A model generated the notes under the pieces. That model saw only the letters and a list, made by a program, of their open reading frames with translations, was not told the DNA's origin and did not search any database. From positions 1-59,949 of the forward strand of contig JBKEAJ010000137.1 of NCBI GenBank assembly GCA_047972135.1: a stretch of 59,949 nucleotides of DNA, written 5' to 3'. The DNA comes from JBKEAJ01 sp047972135. Its GTDB lineage: Bacteria > Bacteroidota > Bacteroidia > Bacteroidales > Prolixibacteraceae. Numbering within the stretch: position 1 is the stretch's first letter; the number at the start of each line of letters is the position of its first letter. This document shows positions 9,158-17,674 of this stretch, in pieces. Both the position numbers and the translations under genes were made by a program.

Positions 9158-10897
9158 ATGAGTGATTTATTGGAAAAGGTATTGACTAAAGCAGAGTCAT
9201 GGAGGTCTGAAGTATATGATTCAGATACTAGAGCACAGGTTGAAAAGCTAATAAACTCGGAAGATAAGACGGTTTTGATAGATGCTTTTTATAAGGATTT
9301 AGCCTTTGGCACCGGCGGACTACGAGGTGTTATGGGAGTAGGAAGCAACAGAATGAATATTTATACTGTTGGAGCAGCAACACAAGGTTTGTGTAATTAT
9401 TTAAAGAAGTCGTTTAGTGGGAATATCAAGGTTGGTATAGCTTTCGATTGTAGGAACAACAGTTCTCTCTTTGCCCGCAAGTGTGCAGAGATATTTAGTG
9501 CCAACGGCATAGAGGCATTGCTTTTTGAGTCTTTACGCCCCACACCGGAGCTTTCGTTTTTGATACGAGAGTATGGCTGTCAGAGTGGTATTGTTATCAC
9601 GGCGTCTCATAATCCCAAAGAGTACAATGGTTATAAGGTTTATTGGGAGGATGGAGCGCAGGTGGTCAGCCCGCACGATAAGAATATTATTGAAGAAGTG
9701 GGTAAAGTATCTCCTGATGCTATTAATTTTAAATTTGACGAGTCTCTTATAACGGTAGTGGGAGAGGATGTAGACGCAAAGTTTATAGCGGCATCGCAGA
9801 AGGTTTCCATCAATCCGGAAATAATATCTAAGCATAAGGATTTAAAGATTGTGTATACTCCCATTCATGGTACTGGAGTTCATCTGATACCGAGGGCACT
9901 TCGGGCTTATGGATTTGAGAATGTTTATGGTGTTGATGCACAGAATGTTGTCAGTGGAGATTTTCCAACCGTAGAATCTCCCAATCCCGAAGAAGTTTCG
10001 GCGATGCAGATGGCTCTGGATAGAGGCAAGGAGGTTGATGCCGATGTAGTAATGGCATCCGACCCTGATGCCGATAGGATTGGTGTAGCCTGTAAGAACG
10101 ATAAAGGAGAGTTTGTCATTCTCAATGGCAATCAGACCGTCTTATTGTTTCTTTATTACATAATGCAGCAATATCGGGAGCGTGGGCTATTAAAGGGCAA
10201 TGAGTTTGTGGTTAAGACTATTGTAACCACCGAGCTTGTTGTAGAATTAGCAAAGAAATTTGGAGTTAAGCTTTTTGATGTTTATACGGGCTTCAAATAT
10301 ATTGCTAAGGTAATACTTCGCAATGAGGGTAAGTTGCAATATATTGGTGGTGGCGAAGAGAGTTTTGGTTTTATGCCTTCTGATTTTGTAAGAGACAAAG
10401 ATGCGGTTACATCGTGTGCCTTGATGGCAGAGATAACGGCATGGGCAAAAGACAATGGGCAAAGTCTTTTTGATGTGCTGAGGCATATTTATGTAGAAAG
10501 CAGCTTTTCTTACGAGCATATGAAATATGTTGTCCGCAAGGGGCAGCAAGGTGAAGAAGAGATTAAGCAGATAATGAATAATCTTCGTAATAATCCACCC
10601 TCTGAGATTTGTGGAGATAAGGTTTGCATATTTAAAGATTTTCAAAAACTTGAAGGGCGTAGGTGCTTATCGGGTGAGGTTTATAAATTAGAAGGTTTTG
10701 ATGAGCCCTCCAATGTACTACAGTTTTTTACTGAAGGAAATACTAAGATAACAGTCCGGCCGTCGGGAACTGAGCCTAAGATAAAGTTTTATTTTGAGCT
10801 CGCCGGGGCGTCCTTACATTCGATAGGAGAGTATGGCGACAGGGTAAAACAGGCAGAAGTTAAGATTGATGCAATAATGAAGGAACTAGGTTTGTAG
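9158..10897 (+). CDS. Phosphoglucomutase/phosphomannomutase (phospho-sugar mutase)
   Basis: 579 residues, an alpha-D-phosphohexomutase that moves phosphate between C1 and C6 of glucose or mannose phosphates, feeding glycogen and sugar-nucleotide synthesis in the cytoplasm. All four active-site loops are present: catalytic phosphoserine S150 in TASHNPKEYNGYK; metal loop DPDADR (D302, D304, D306); sugar-binding GGGEESFG (397-404); phosphate-binding RPSGTEPK (534-541). The length of about 580 fits the long bacterial glucose-1,6-bisphosphate-type mutases rather than the 450-residue ManB/GlmM types, so phosphoglucomutase activity is most likely. Monocistronic: own promoter, and a palindromic terminator follows the stop. 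Confidence 0.92.
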   Translation: MSDLLEKVLTKAESWRSEVYDSDTRAQVEKLINSEDKTVLIDAFYKDLAFGTGGLRGVMGVGSNRMNIYTVGAATQGLCNYLKKSFSGNIKVGIAFDCRNNSSLFARKCAEIFSANGIEALLFESLRPTPELSFLIREYGCQSGIVITASHNPKEYNGYKVYWEDGAQVVSPHDKNIIEEVGKVSPDAINFKFDESLITVVGEDVDAKFIAASQKVSINPEIISKHKDLKIVYTPIHGTGVHLIPRALRAYGFENVYGVDAQNVVSGDFPTVESPNPEEVSAMQMALDRGKEVDADVVMASDPDADRIGVACKNDKGEFVILNGNQTVLLFLYYIMQQYRERGLLKGNEFVVKTIVTTELVVELAKKFGVKLFDVYTGFKYIAKVILRNEGKLQYIGGGEESFGFMPSDFVRDKDAVTSCALMAEITAWAKDNGQSLFDVLRHIYVESSFSYEHMKYVVRKGQQGEEEIKQIMNNLRNNPPSEICGDKVCIFKDFQKLEGRRCLSGEVYKLEGFDEPSNVLQFFTEGNTKITVRPSGTEPKIKFYFELAGASLHSIGEYGDRVKQAEVKIDAIMKELGL

Positions 10898-10916
10898 CTT
10901 TTAATATATGCAGGCA

Positions 10917-10952
10917 AAAGAAAAAGGACGATGTACATCGTCCTTTTTCTTT
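10917..10952. terminator. Perfect 36-bp palindromic bidirectional terminator
   Basis: Every base from 10917 to 10952 pairs with its mirror position about a central GTAC, giving A-tract/T-tract ends on both strands (AAAGAAAAAGGACGAT then its complement). It ends the plus-strand mutase mRNA and also lies directly 3' of tRNA-Trp on the minus strand. Confidence 0.9.
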
Positions 10953-10955
10953 CTG

Positions 10956-11028
10956 CACGGGAGGAGCGACTCGAACGCCCGACACCTGGTTTTGGAGACC
11001 AGTGCTCTACCAACTGAGCTACACCCGT
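10956..11028 (-). tRNA. trnW: tRNA-Trp (CCA anticodon)
   Basis: On the minus strand a full 73-base cloverleaf runs from ACGGGTG to discriminator G. D-stem GCTC/GAGC, anticodon stem CTGGT/ACCAG with loop CTCCAAA (anticodon CCA), T-arm GGGCG-TTCGAGT-CGCTC. CCA is not encoded. The acceptor stem has six pairs plus a T6-T67 mismatch. A minus-strand -7 box lies 12 bases upstream. Confidence 0.95.
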
Positions 11029-11039
11029 AAATGCGGATG

Positions 11040-11047
11040 CAAAGTTA
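11040..11047 (-). promoter_or_regulatory. -7 box for tRNA-Trp
   Basis: Minus strand reads TAACTTTG, matching TAnnTTTG, ending 12 bases before the tRNA 5' end. No good TTTG is seen at the expected -33 spacing. Confidence 0.5.
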
Positions 11048-11098
11048 ATAAAAAGATTTTGAATGCTCGTCAATAATGATAGAAAATATATTTTCTAA

Positions 11099-11839
11099 TT
11101 AAGAGTTCCAGATTCGGAATGCTTCTAAGGCTTGTAATTCCAGCATTTTAGCACCATTTTCAATAGTTGAGCCTTGCAATTCGCCATATTTCAGGAATTT
11201 AGTTTTTGGGGGATTGTAGACAAGGTCGTATAGTATGTGTTCTTTTCCCAGAAAACCGTATGGTATAGGCGGGCAAGTGTCCATGTCGGGATAAGTGCCT
11301 AGTGGTGTACAATTTACAATTACTTTGTGTTCTAATATCACATCTCTGTTAAGGTCATTGTATGTTATTAGGTTTTCACCTTGAAATCGTGAAACGATAG
11401 TGCTATTAATAGCCAATGAGTCTAGACCTTTGCCAATTGCCTTTCCAGCACCGCCTGTTCCCAGTATCAGAGCTTTTTTATGTCTTGGTTTTATAAGAGG
11501 TTTAATACTTTCCACAAATCCCAAGATGTCGCTATTGTAACCTTCGAGTTTTATTTTGCTCCCTGTTCTCACAATTTTAATAACATTCACAGCTCCTATC
11601 GTTCGGGCATTGTCGTCGATTTTGTCCAGCAGAGGCAGTACTTCTTCTTTATATGGAATAGTAATATTTATCCCTACGAGGTTTTTATTTTCCTTAATTA
11701 TGGGCATTAATTCATTTATACTTTCTATTTCATAGTTTACATATCTGGCATCTATCTTGTTGTTTTCAAAATATTTATTGAAGAACGCCTTTGAGAATGA
11801 GTGCGTTAATGAATAACCGACGAGACCGTATAACTCCAT
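11099..11839 (-). CDS. aroE: Shikimate dehydrogenase
   Basis: 246 residues from ATG at 11839. Reduces 3-dehydroshikimate to shikimate with NADPH in the chorismate/aromatic amino acid pathway. Visible signatures: substrate-binding GYSLTHSFSK at residues 8-17, catalytic K64 in NITIPYK, D104 in YNSD, and dinucleotide-binding GTGGAGKA at 127-134. An in-frame upstream start would add 11 residues overlapping the preceding gene; I prefer 11839 because Bacteroidota AroE begins at this MELYGLVGYS-like segment and because the stop of the DUF368 gene is only one base away, giving translational coupling. Confidence 0.92.
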   Translation of the reverse strand: MELYGLVGYSLTHSFSKAFFNKYFENNKIDARYVNYEIESINELMPIIKENKNLVGINITIPYKEEVLPLLDKIDDNARTIGAVNVIKIVRTGSKIKLEGYNSDILGFVESIKPLIKPRHKKALILGTGGAGKAIGKGLDSLAINSTIVSRFQGENLITYNDLNRDVILEHKVIVNCTPLGTYPDMDTCPPIPYGFLGKEHILYDLVYNPPKTKFLKYGELQGSTIENGAKMLELQALEAFRIWNS

Positions 11840-11840
11840 T

Positions 11841-12830
11841 TTATTTATTATCTTTTGATAGTTTGGCACCAATAAATTCGATACTAAATAACAGAATAAA
11901 ACCTATTAAAGCAAATCCAATTGCCAATAAAATGTGGCTGTCACCATTCATTTCAGCAAATTTTGAAGGGAGGATGTTAGATTGGATGTATGGTATTTCT
12001 TCTCCGTGAGAGTTTGTTCTAAACTGCTCGGTAACTTTCCAAGGCCATATTTTGAACAGAGAGCCAAGTAAGAAACCTGTAAGTAGGGCAATAGTTGAGT
12101 TGTGGTGTTTTTTGAACAGCCAATTAATGAGTTTTGCAAAGCTCAGCAGACCAATTACAGCACCTAGTCCAAAAACTACGAGAGGCGTGATATTGTGAAG
12201 CACTGTCTCCGTATTCATATTTTTTATACCCTCTAGCAGTCCTGAGATATAGGCAAAAATAATTGAGTAAGCACCCATCAGCAGGAGTATGAAAGAGCCG
12301 GAGATGCCAGGAAGAATCATTGCACAGATGGCAATCATACCTGCAATAAAGATGAACCATAGGGTGTCGGGGCCATTAGCGGGGGATAGCAGTGAGATGG
12401 CGATTGTCAGTAGGCATCCCAATGTTAGGAGGATAATACCTTTGGCATTCCATTTTTTCACTTGTTTGCCCATGTATATAACAGAGGCGATTATTAGTCC
12501 GAAGAAAAATGCCCAAAGTAATATTTTTTCCTTTGTTTCCTCGTGATTGTTTACAATTGAGCTTACTAGGTCGGCAAGAGTGATAAAGCTGAAAGCGATA
12601 CCCAGTCCTAGTGGCAGAATAAATCCACCGTTTATGTTTTTCCAGAATTGTTTTAATTTTAGAGATAGCAGCAATTTCAGGTTTTTGGTGTTAAAGGAGT
12701 TTATAGTTTCTATGAGTTCTTCATAGATGCCTGATATAAAAGCGATTGTGCCTCCTGATACGCCGGGTACAACATCTGCAGCACCCATCATCACACCTTT
12801 CAGGAAAATAAGTATTTTATTGATTAGCAT
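11841..12830 (-). CDS. DUF368 family membrane protein, PopT-type polyprenyl-phosphate transporter
   Basis: 329 residues with about eight hydrophobic segments. The N terminus contains the family motif GVMMGAADVVPGVSGGTIAFISG (split here: VVPGVSGGT) and a second inverted copy, MILPGISGSFILLLMGAY, near residue 190, typical of DUF368. Members of this family were shown to help flip undecaprenyl phosphate back across the cytoplasmic membrane for reuse in cell-wall and O-antigen synthesis; applying that role here is inference. Between the last two membrane segments is a polar loop containing FRTNSHGEEIPYIQ. First gene of a two-gene operon with aroE. Confidence 0.88.
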   Translation of the reverse strand: MLINKILIFLKGVMMGAADVVPGVSGGTIAFISGIYEELIETINSFNTKNLKLLLSLKLKQFWKNINGGFILPLGLGIAFSFITLADLVSSIVNNHEETKEKILLWAFFFGLIIASVIYMGKQVKKWNAKGIILLTLGCLLTIAISLLSPANGPDTLWFIFIAGMIAICAMILPGISGSFILLLMGAYSIIFAYISGLLEGIKNMNTETVLHNITPLVVFGLGAVIGLLSFAKLINWLFKKHHNSTIALLTGFLLGSLFKIWPWKVTEQFRTNSHGEEIPYIQSNILPSKFAEMNGDSHILLAIGFALIGFILLFSIEFIGAKLSKDNK

Positions 12831-12853
12831 TATTTTGTCGTTTTATGTGTCAA

Positions 12854-12861
12854 CAAAAGTA
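12854..12861 (-). promoter_or_regulatory. -7 box for the DUF368-aroE operon
   Basis: Minus strand TACTTTTG fits TAnnTTTG and ends 23 bases before the ATG at 12830. The -33 TTTG is not evident. Confidence 0.5.
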
Positions 12862-13029
12862 CTCATAAAAACCATAAAATCATTAATAAAGCTAATGGTA
12901 GTATTTAGAAAAATATATATCGTTCATAAAATCCGCATAAAAAATATCGTAGGTAATCAAAATAATGATAACTTTATGGGCTGAAATTTATAGTTATAAC
13001 GTCAGATGCTGACATAAACATCAATAGTC

Positions 13030-13725
13030 ATGGTACATTCACTATTGGAATACATGAATGGCAGGTTGGAGAAGAATAAGCAAGAGGAGACGAAGGAGAA
13101 GCTTGTTTCAGGGCCTGTAATAACAATCTCGCGGCAGACGGGATGTGGAGGGATGAAGATAGCGAAGCTGTTATGCGAAAGGATAAACGAGTATTCGTCT
13201 ACGAAGTGGCGAGTATTGAGCAAGGAGGTATTTCAGGAGAGTGCTCGACATCTCTCGATGAATAACGATGAGCTTTATTCGAAGTTGTTGGCAGAGACGA
13301 GTGACGACATATTGAAAGAGATGTTGTTAGCGTTTGGCGATCCACATGCAGTAACTCCGGCGGTTGTAAGAAAGACCGTGTTTGATGTGATTAGGGCATT
13401 TTCGACTACGGGTCATTGTATAATTGTGGGCAGAGCCTCCAATGTTATCGACTCGGATATTGTCAATGCGCTTCATGTGAGGTTGGAGGGTAACTATGCA
13501 TGGCGTTTAAACAATGTAGAGAAGTCTCATGATTATGATGTCAAGCAGGCGACCGCCTTTATCAAGAAGACCGATGAGGGACGTGATTATTTTAGAGATG
13601 CAATGCAAGGGATAGTAAAGCACAAGACCTTGTTTAGTATGACCGTTAATGTGTCGGCGTTTTCAATACTTCGGACAGTTGATTTACTGTACGAGGCAGC
13701 GAAAATAAAGGGAGTAGTAATTTAG
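13030..13725 (+). CDS. Cytidylate kinase-like family protein
   Basis: 231 residues. Residues about 27-45 contain a P-loop of the type ITISRQTGCGGMKIAKLL, the hallmark of the Cytidylate_kin2 family, in which the Walker A is embedded in a SRQxGxGG motif. Further family features are the region around FDVIRAFSTTGHCIIVGR and a late YFRDAM segment. These proteins are P-loop nucleoside monophosphate kinase relatives; substrate is unproven, and true CMP kinase (cmk) is not excluded but the length and motif favour the family of unknown substrate. First of seven genes in the same direction; 16 bases to ftsK. Confidence 0.75.
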   Translation: MVHSLLEYMNGRLEKNKQEETKEKLVSGPVITISRQTGCGGMKIAKLLCERINEYSSTKWRVLSKEVFQESARHLSMNNDELYSKLLAETSDDILKEMLLAFGDPHAVTPAVVRKTVFDVIRAFSTTGHCIIVGRASNVIDSDIVNALHVRLEGNYAWRLNNVEKSHDYDVKQATAFIKKTDEGRDYFRDAMQGIVKHKTLFSMTVNVSAFSILRTVDLLYEAAKIKGVVI

Positions 13726-13741
13726 ATAGGAGGAGGAACAA

Positions 13742-16291
13742 TTGATAAAAAGAATGGTAAGTAGAGCAAAAAAGAGTGCTAAGGTAGATAGTACGTCTAA
13801 ACGGGGTGCGACAAAAAAGCCATCCGACACACCAGCAAAGAGCAGCAGGCTTGAAAAGGTAAAGGTTAGTATTGGTATTTTAATTCTGATCTTAGCAGTA
13901 TTGTTGCTTGTCTCTTTTATTTCATTTTTTTACAACGGAGTCAATGATCAGAGTACTTTACACACTTCGTTGAGTAGGCAAATTCAGGATATTACATCAG
14001 CCTCGAAGAATGAAGGTGGACACATAGGAGCATATTTTAGTGATATGTTTATAAATAGGTGGGTTGGGCTTGGAGCATTTTTTCTGGTAGTTATATTTTT
14101 CTTCATTGGCACCAAGTTAGCATTTAATAGGCCAAAGAAAGTTGTCAGGAAGCTTTTTTTCTTGTTTATATCGATGTTTTGGTTATCGATATTTTTAGGA
14201 ATGTTTGTAGCAGATAAAAATTCAGAACTTCTATATCTTTCGGGGAGATATGGATTTGGTATTAGTCGCAGTCTTATAATAATGTTGGGACGTCCTGTTA
14301 CCTTTTTAGTCATTTTGTTTTTGTTGTTTGTCATACTAATATCTGCATTCAGCGGAGTCTTTCCTTTTATAAAGGATTTTGTCGAGACACGTCGGCAGGC
14401 AGCAATGGCAAGACGCTTAAAAAAGGCAGAAACAAAGTCTCAACCTCAATCTCAACCTCGATCTCAACCTCGATCTCAACCTCAGCCCCAAGCTGAAGCA
14501 AAGGCAGCAAGGAGTGTAACATCCTCACAAGAATCAGCTGCCGTTGTCGATGTCAATAATCAAGAAAAGGAAGCAGTTAATCAAGATTTAAGTAAAAAAG
14601 ATCATGTAGACTTCGATGTTGAAGATAAGCTTGTTGCGCCTCAATCCGAAGAGTCTGTATCTCAATCCAAGGATTCTGATACTACGGGTATTGATTTTGA
14701 AACGGCGACTGCGAAAAAGGAAGAGTCGGAGGACTTTGAGGTGTCGCAGGCGGCAAATGAGGAGCAGTTAAAAACTTTACCAACTGAGGACTACGATCCT
14801 CGATTAGATTTGTCCAACTTCAAGTTTCCATCCTTAGACTTTCTTGTTGAGCATCAGTCTGGAGAAGCGAAAGTAACAGAAGATGAGTTGTTGGCAAACA
14901 AGAATAAGATTGTCGAGACTCTAAAGCATTATAAGATAGAGATAGTAAAAATCAAGGCAACGATAGGTCCGACGATTACTTTATACGAGATAGTTCCTGC
15001 ACCAGGAGTAAGGATTTCTAAGATAAAAGGATTGGAAGATGATATCGCCTTGAGTTTGGCAGCTTTGGGCATTCGTATAATAGCACCGATACCGGGTCGA
15101 GGTACGATAGGAATAGAAGTTCCGAATCAGAATCCGGAAGTAGTATCGATGCGTTCGATTATCGCATCGAAGAAATATCAGACAATGAAAGCGGAGTTGC
15201 CGCTAGCACTAGGGAAGACAATTTCCAACGAGACCTTTTGTGCTGATTTGGCAAAAATGCCACATGCCTTGGTTGCGGGAGCTACGGGTCAGGGTAAGTC
15301 TGTGGGTATGAATGCCATCATAACGTCCTTGTTATACAAGAAGCATCCAGCGGAGTTGAAGTTTGTGATGATTGACCCCAAGAAGGTAGAGTTAAGTTTA
15401 TATTCGAAGATAGAGAGGCATTACTTGGCAAAGCTGCCAAACGAGGAAGAGCCTATTATTACTGATGTTCAGAAGGTTAAGAATACTCTTAATTCTTTGA
15501 ATATAGAGATGGACACACGCTACGATTTGTTGAAAAAAGCAGGTAGCAGGAATATCAAGGAATATAACGCTAAATTTATATCACGCAGGCTTAACCCTGA
15601 GAATGGACATAGGTACTTACCTTATATAGTTGTGCTTATAGACGAGTTTGCAGACTTGATAATGACAGCTGGTAAAGAGATTGAGTTGCCAATAGCAAGG
15701 ATAGCTCAGTTGGCGAGAGCCGTCGGGATACATATGATTGTTGCAACGCAGCGACCATCGGCAAATATTATCACGGGGATAATAAAAGCGAACTTTCCGA
15801 CGCGTATAGCTTTTAAGGTCGCATCGATGATTGACTCTCGAACTATATTGGATTCTCCGGGAGCAAATCAACTGATAGGCAAGGGTGATATGTTGATAAG
15901 TCAGGGTAATCAGATGGTTCGAGTGCAATGTGCATTTGTAGATACTCCTGAGGTAGAGCAGATTGTAGAGTTTATTGAGGAGCAGCAAAGTTATCCGTCT
16001 GCATTTATGCTGCCTGAATACACAAGCGATGAAGAAGGAGGGTCGTCATTGGGCGATTTAGGTGAGCGCGACTCCTTATTTGAGGATGTTGCCAAGATTG
16101 TTGTGGGTGGTCAGATGGGTTCGACCTCGATGATTCAGCGTAAGTTTTCGATAGGTTACAATAGAGCGGGTAGGATAATGGATCAGTTGGAGGCTGCTGG
16201 TATTGTTGGACCTGCGGAGGGCAGTAAGCCACGACAGGTGTTAATTAGCGACGAGATAACATTGGAGCAGATATTGAGCAATGAGGATTAA
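13742..16291 (+). CDS. ftsK: DNA translocase FtsK
   Basis: 849 residues. Four membrane segments lie between about 40 and 205, followed by a long low-complexity, Gln/Pro/Ser- and acid-rich linker (about 215-360). The motor follows: Walker A GATGQGKS near 513 and Walker B VVLIDEFAD near 630. A winged-helix gamma domain (about 785-849, GSTSMIQRKFSIGYNRAGR) would read chromosomal KOPS-type sites. FtsK pumps DNA at the septum and coordinates XerCD resolution with division. The start is TTG at 13742: GGAGGAG at 13729-13735 is correctly spaced for it and too far from the next ATG (13754). Linker DNA at 14438-14485 is four 12-bp tandem units. Confidence 0.93.
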   Translation: MIKRMVSRAKKSAKVDSTSKRGATKKPSDTPAKSSRLEKVKVSIGILILILAVLLLVSFISFFYNGVNDQSTLHTSLSRQIQDITSASKNEGGHIGAYFSDMFINRWVGLGAFFLVVIFFFIGTKLAFNRPKKVVRKLFFLFISMFWLSIFLGMFVADKNSELLYLSGRYGFGISRSLIIMLGRPVTFLVILFLLFVILISAFSGVFPFIKDFVETRRQAAMARRLKKAETKSQPQSQPRSQPRSQPQPQAEAKAARSVTSSQESAAVVDVNNQEKEAVNQDLSKKDHVDFDVEDKLVAPQSEESVSQSKDSDTTGIDFETATAKKEESEDFEVSQAANEEQLKTLPTEDYDPRLDLSNFKFPSLDFLVEHQSGEAKVTEDELLANKNKIVETLKHYKIEIVKIKATIGPTITLYEIVPAPGVRISKIKGLEDDIALSLAALGIRIIAPIPGRGTIGIEVPNQNPEVVSMRSIIASKKYQTMKAELPLALGKTISNETFCADLAKMPHALVAGATGQGKSVGMNAIITSLLYKKHPAELKFVMIDPKKVELSLYSKIERHYLAKLPNEEEPIITDVQKVKNTLNSLNIEMDTRYDLLKKAGSRNIKEYNAKFISRRLNPENGHRYLPYIVVLIDEFADLIMTAGKEIELPIARIAQLARAVGIHMIVATQRPSANIITGIIKANFPTRIAFKVASMIDSRTILDSPGANQLIGKGDMLISQGNQMVRVQCAFVDTPEVEQIVEFIEEQQSYPSAFMLPEYTSDEEGGSSLGDLGERDSLFEDVAKIVVGGQMGSTSMIQRKFSIGYNRAGRIMDQLEAAGIVGPAEGSKPRQVLISDEITLEQILSNED
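14438..14485 (+). repeat. Four 12-bp tandem units in the FtsK linker
   Basis: Units of TCTCAACCTCRA (with variants) at 14438, 14450, 14462 and 14474 encode SQPQ/SQPR. Period is a multiple of three, so copy-number change would keep the frame and only alter linker length. Confidence 0.75.
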
Positions 16292-16337
16292 AAAAAAATT
16301 ACTATATTTGAACTAGATTAGACACAAAATAGAAATT

Positions 16338-16970
16338 ATGAAGAAGATAATGATGATAGCAGTGGTACTGATGTCTGTAGCCACTGTATCTTATTCGCAG
16401 ACCAATGCGGATAAGTTGTTGAAAGATATTTCGGCAAGGATAAAATCGTACTCAAGTATGAGTGTAGATTTTAAGTTTACAATGGTGAATACGGAGGCAG
16501 ACATCAATGAGTCTAGCACGGGGTCAATAACTCTGAAGGGCAATAAGTTTAAAATGCGCACCAACGAGTTTGGGATGACCGTATGGAATGATGGCAAAAG
16601 CCAATGGTCGATGATAGACGGTTCGGGAGAGGTGAATTTGGAGAATGCTTCGGATGTAGAGGGCGGCATTAGTCCGTCTAAAATTTTCAATATTCAAGAG
16701 GAAGGTATGAAGAGTACATTGCTTTCGGAGACTGCTTCCATGGCAGTGGTGAAGCTCACTCCAACTATTAATGGTGGAGAGGTGAAGAGTGTAGAGCTGA
16801 CGGTTGATAAATCAAAAAAGAGTCTCGAAACAGCTACTATTTTTGGAAACGATGGAGGCAAGTATATTATAGAAATCAGTAATCTTAAAACCAATATGAA
16901 TACGCCTGATTCTGAATTTGTGTTCAATGAGTCCGCAAATAGTGATGTTAGTATAATAGACTTAAGATAA
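16338..16970 (+). CDS. lolA: LolA-like outer-membrane lipoprotein carrier
   Basis: 210 residues with a signal peptide cleaved near VSYSQ, so periplasmic. The order NADKLLKDISARIKSYSSMSVDFKF, then GSITLKGNKFKM and NDGKSQWSM, is the Bacteroidota LolA-type half-barrel pattern; the strand TVWNDGK corresponds to the substrate-cavity wall. LolA carries lipoproteins from LolCDE to the outer membrane; this window encodes several lipoproteins. It follows ftsK by 46 bases. The ftsK-lolA adjacency is common in Bacteroidales. Assignment to true LolA rather than a LolA-fold relative is likely but not proven. Confidence 0.85.
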   Translation: MKKIMMIAVVLMSVATVSYSQTNADKLLKDISARIKSYSSMSVDFKFTMVNTEADINESSTGSITLKGNKFKMRTNEFGMTVWNDGKSQWSMIDGSGEVNLENASDVEGGISPSKIFNIQEEGMKSTLLSETASMAVVKLTPTINGGEVKSVELTVDKSKKSLETATIFGNDGGKYIIEISNLKTNMNTPDSEFVFNESANSDVSIIDLR

Positions 16971-16980
16971 AGAAGTAGCT

Positions 16981-17673
16981 ATGTTTTATCCGGAATTTAT
17001 CATTGCAGGTATAGTTTTCGCAATTATCAGTTCGATAGTGCAACAACGATTACAGAGTAAATTTAAGAAATATTCGATGATTCCGCTGTCCAATAGGATG
17101 ACGGGAGCTGACGTTGCAAAGAAGATGTTGTCAGACAACGGAATAACAGATGTTCAGGTAATTTCTACGCCGGGACAGTTAACCGACCATTACGACCCCC
17201 GTCAGAAGACCGTCAACTTAAGTGAAAGTGTTTATGGCAGATGTAATGTATCGGCGGCAGCAGTTGCTGCACATGAGTGTGGTCATGCCGTTCAGCACGC
17301 ACAAGGCTATAAGTGGGTTATTATGCGTTCTAATATGGTACCCTTGGTGAATATCAGTTCTAAGCTGTTCAATATATTGGTAATTGCAGGTATATTTGTT
17401 TTGAGTATATTTGAGAATCCTATTGTATTGTGGATAGGAGTAGCAGCCTATGGAGTTACGACCATGTTTTCGGTAGTAACCTTGCCGGTGGAGTATGATG
17501 CTAGTAATCGGGCATTGAGGTGGTTGGAGCAATCGAGACTTCTTTCCTCACAAGAGCACGCTATGGGAGCAGATGCCTTGAAGTGGGCAGCACGGACTTA
17601 CCTTGTTGCGGCATTGGCGTCTATTGTAACTTTGATGTTGCTGGTATTGCGTCTATTGGGAAGGAGACGTTAG
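16981..17673 (+). CDS. Zinc metallopeptidase, membrane-anchored (Zn_peptidase_2/YugP family)
   Basis: 230 residues. N-terminal membrane segment (about 5-22), conserved NRMTGADVAKKML and TDHYDPRQKTVNLSE, then the zinc-binding HECGHAVQHAQGY starting at H98 (HExxH with the following QH of the family). Two to three further hydrophobic segments (about 120-165 and 200-225). This is the YugP-like family of integral membrane peptidases of unknown substrate. Only 10 bases follow lolA, and one base separates it from meaB, so it is within one transcription unit. Confidence 0.88.
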   Translation: MFYPEFIIAGIVFAIISSIVQQRLQSKFKKYSMIPLSNRMTGADVAKKMLSDNGITDVQVISTPGQLTDHYDPRQKTVNLSESVYGRCNVSAAAVAAHECGHAVQHAQGYKWVIMRSNMVPLVNISSKLFNILVIAGIFVLSIFENPIVLWIGVAAYGVTTMFSVVTLPVEYDASNRALRWLEQSRLLSSQEHAMGADALKWAARTYLVAALASIVTLMLLVLRLLGRRR

Positions 17674-17674
17674 G

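Noticed and set aside
10789..11073. Minus-strand ORF of 94 codons with VAQLVEHWSPKPG
   Set aside because: It is the translated shadow of tRNA-Trp and its flanks, a frequent false ORF.
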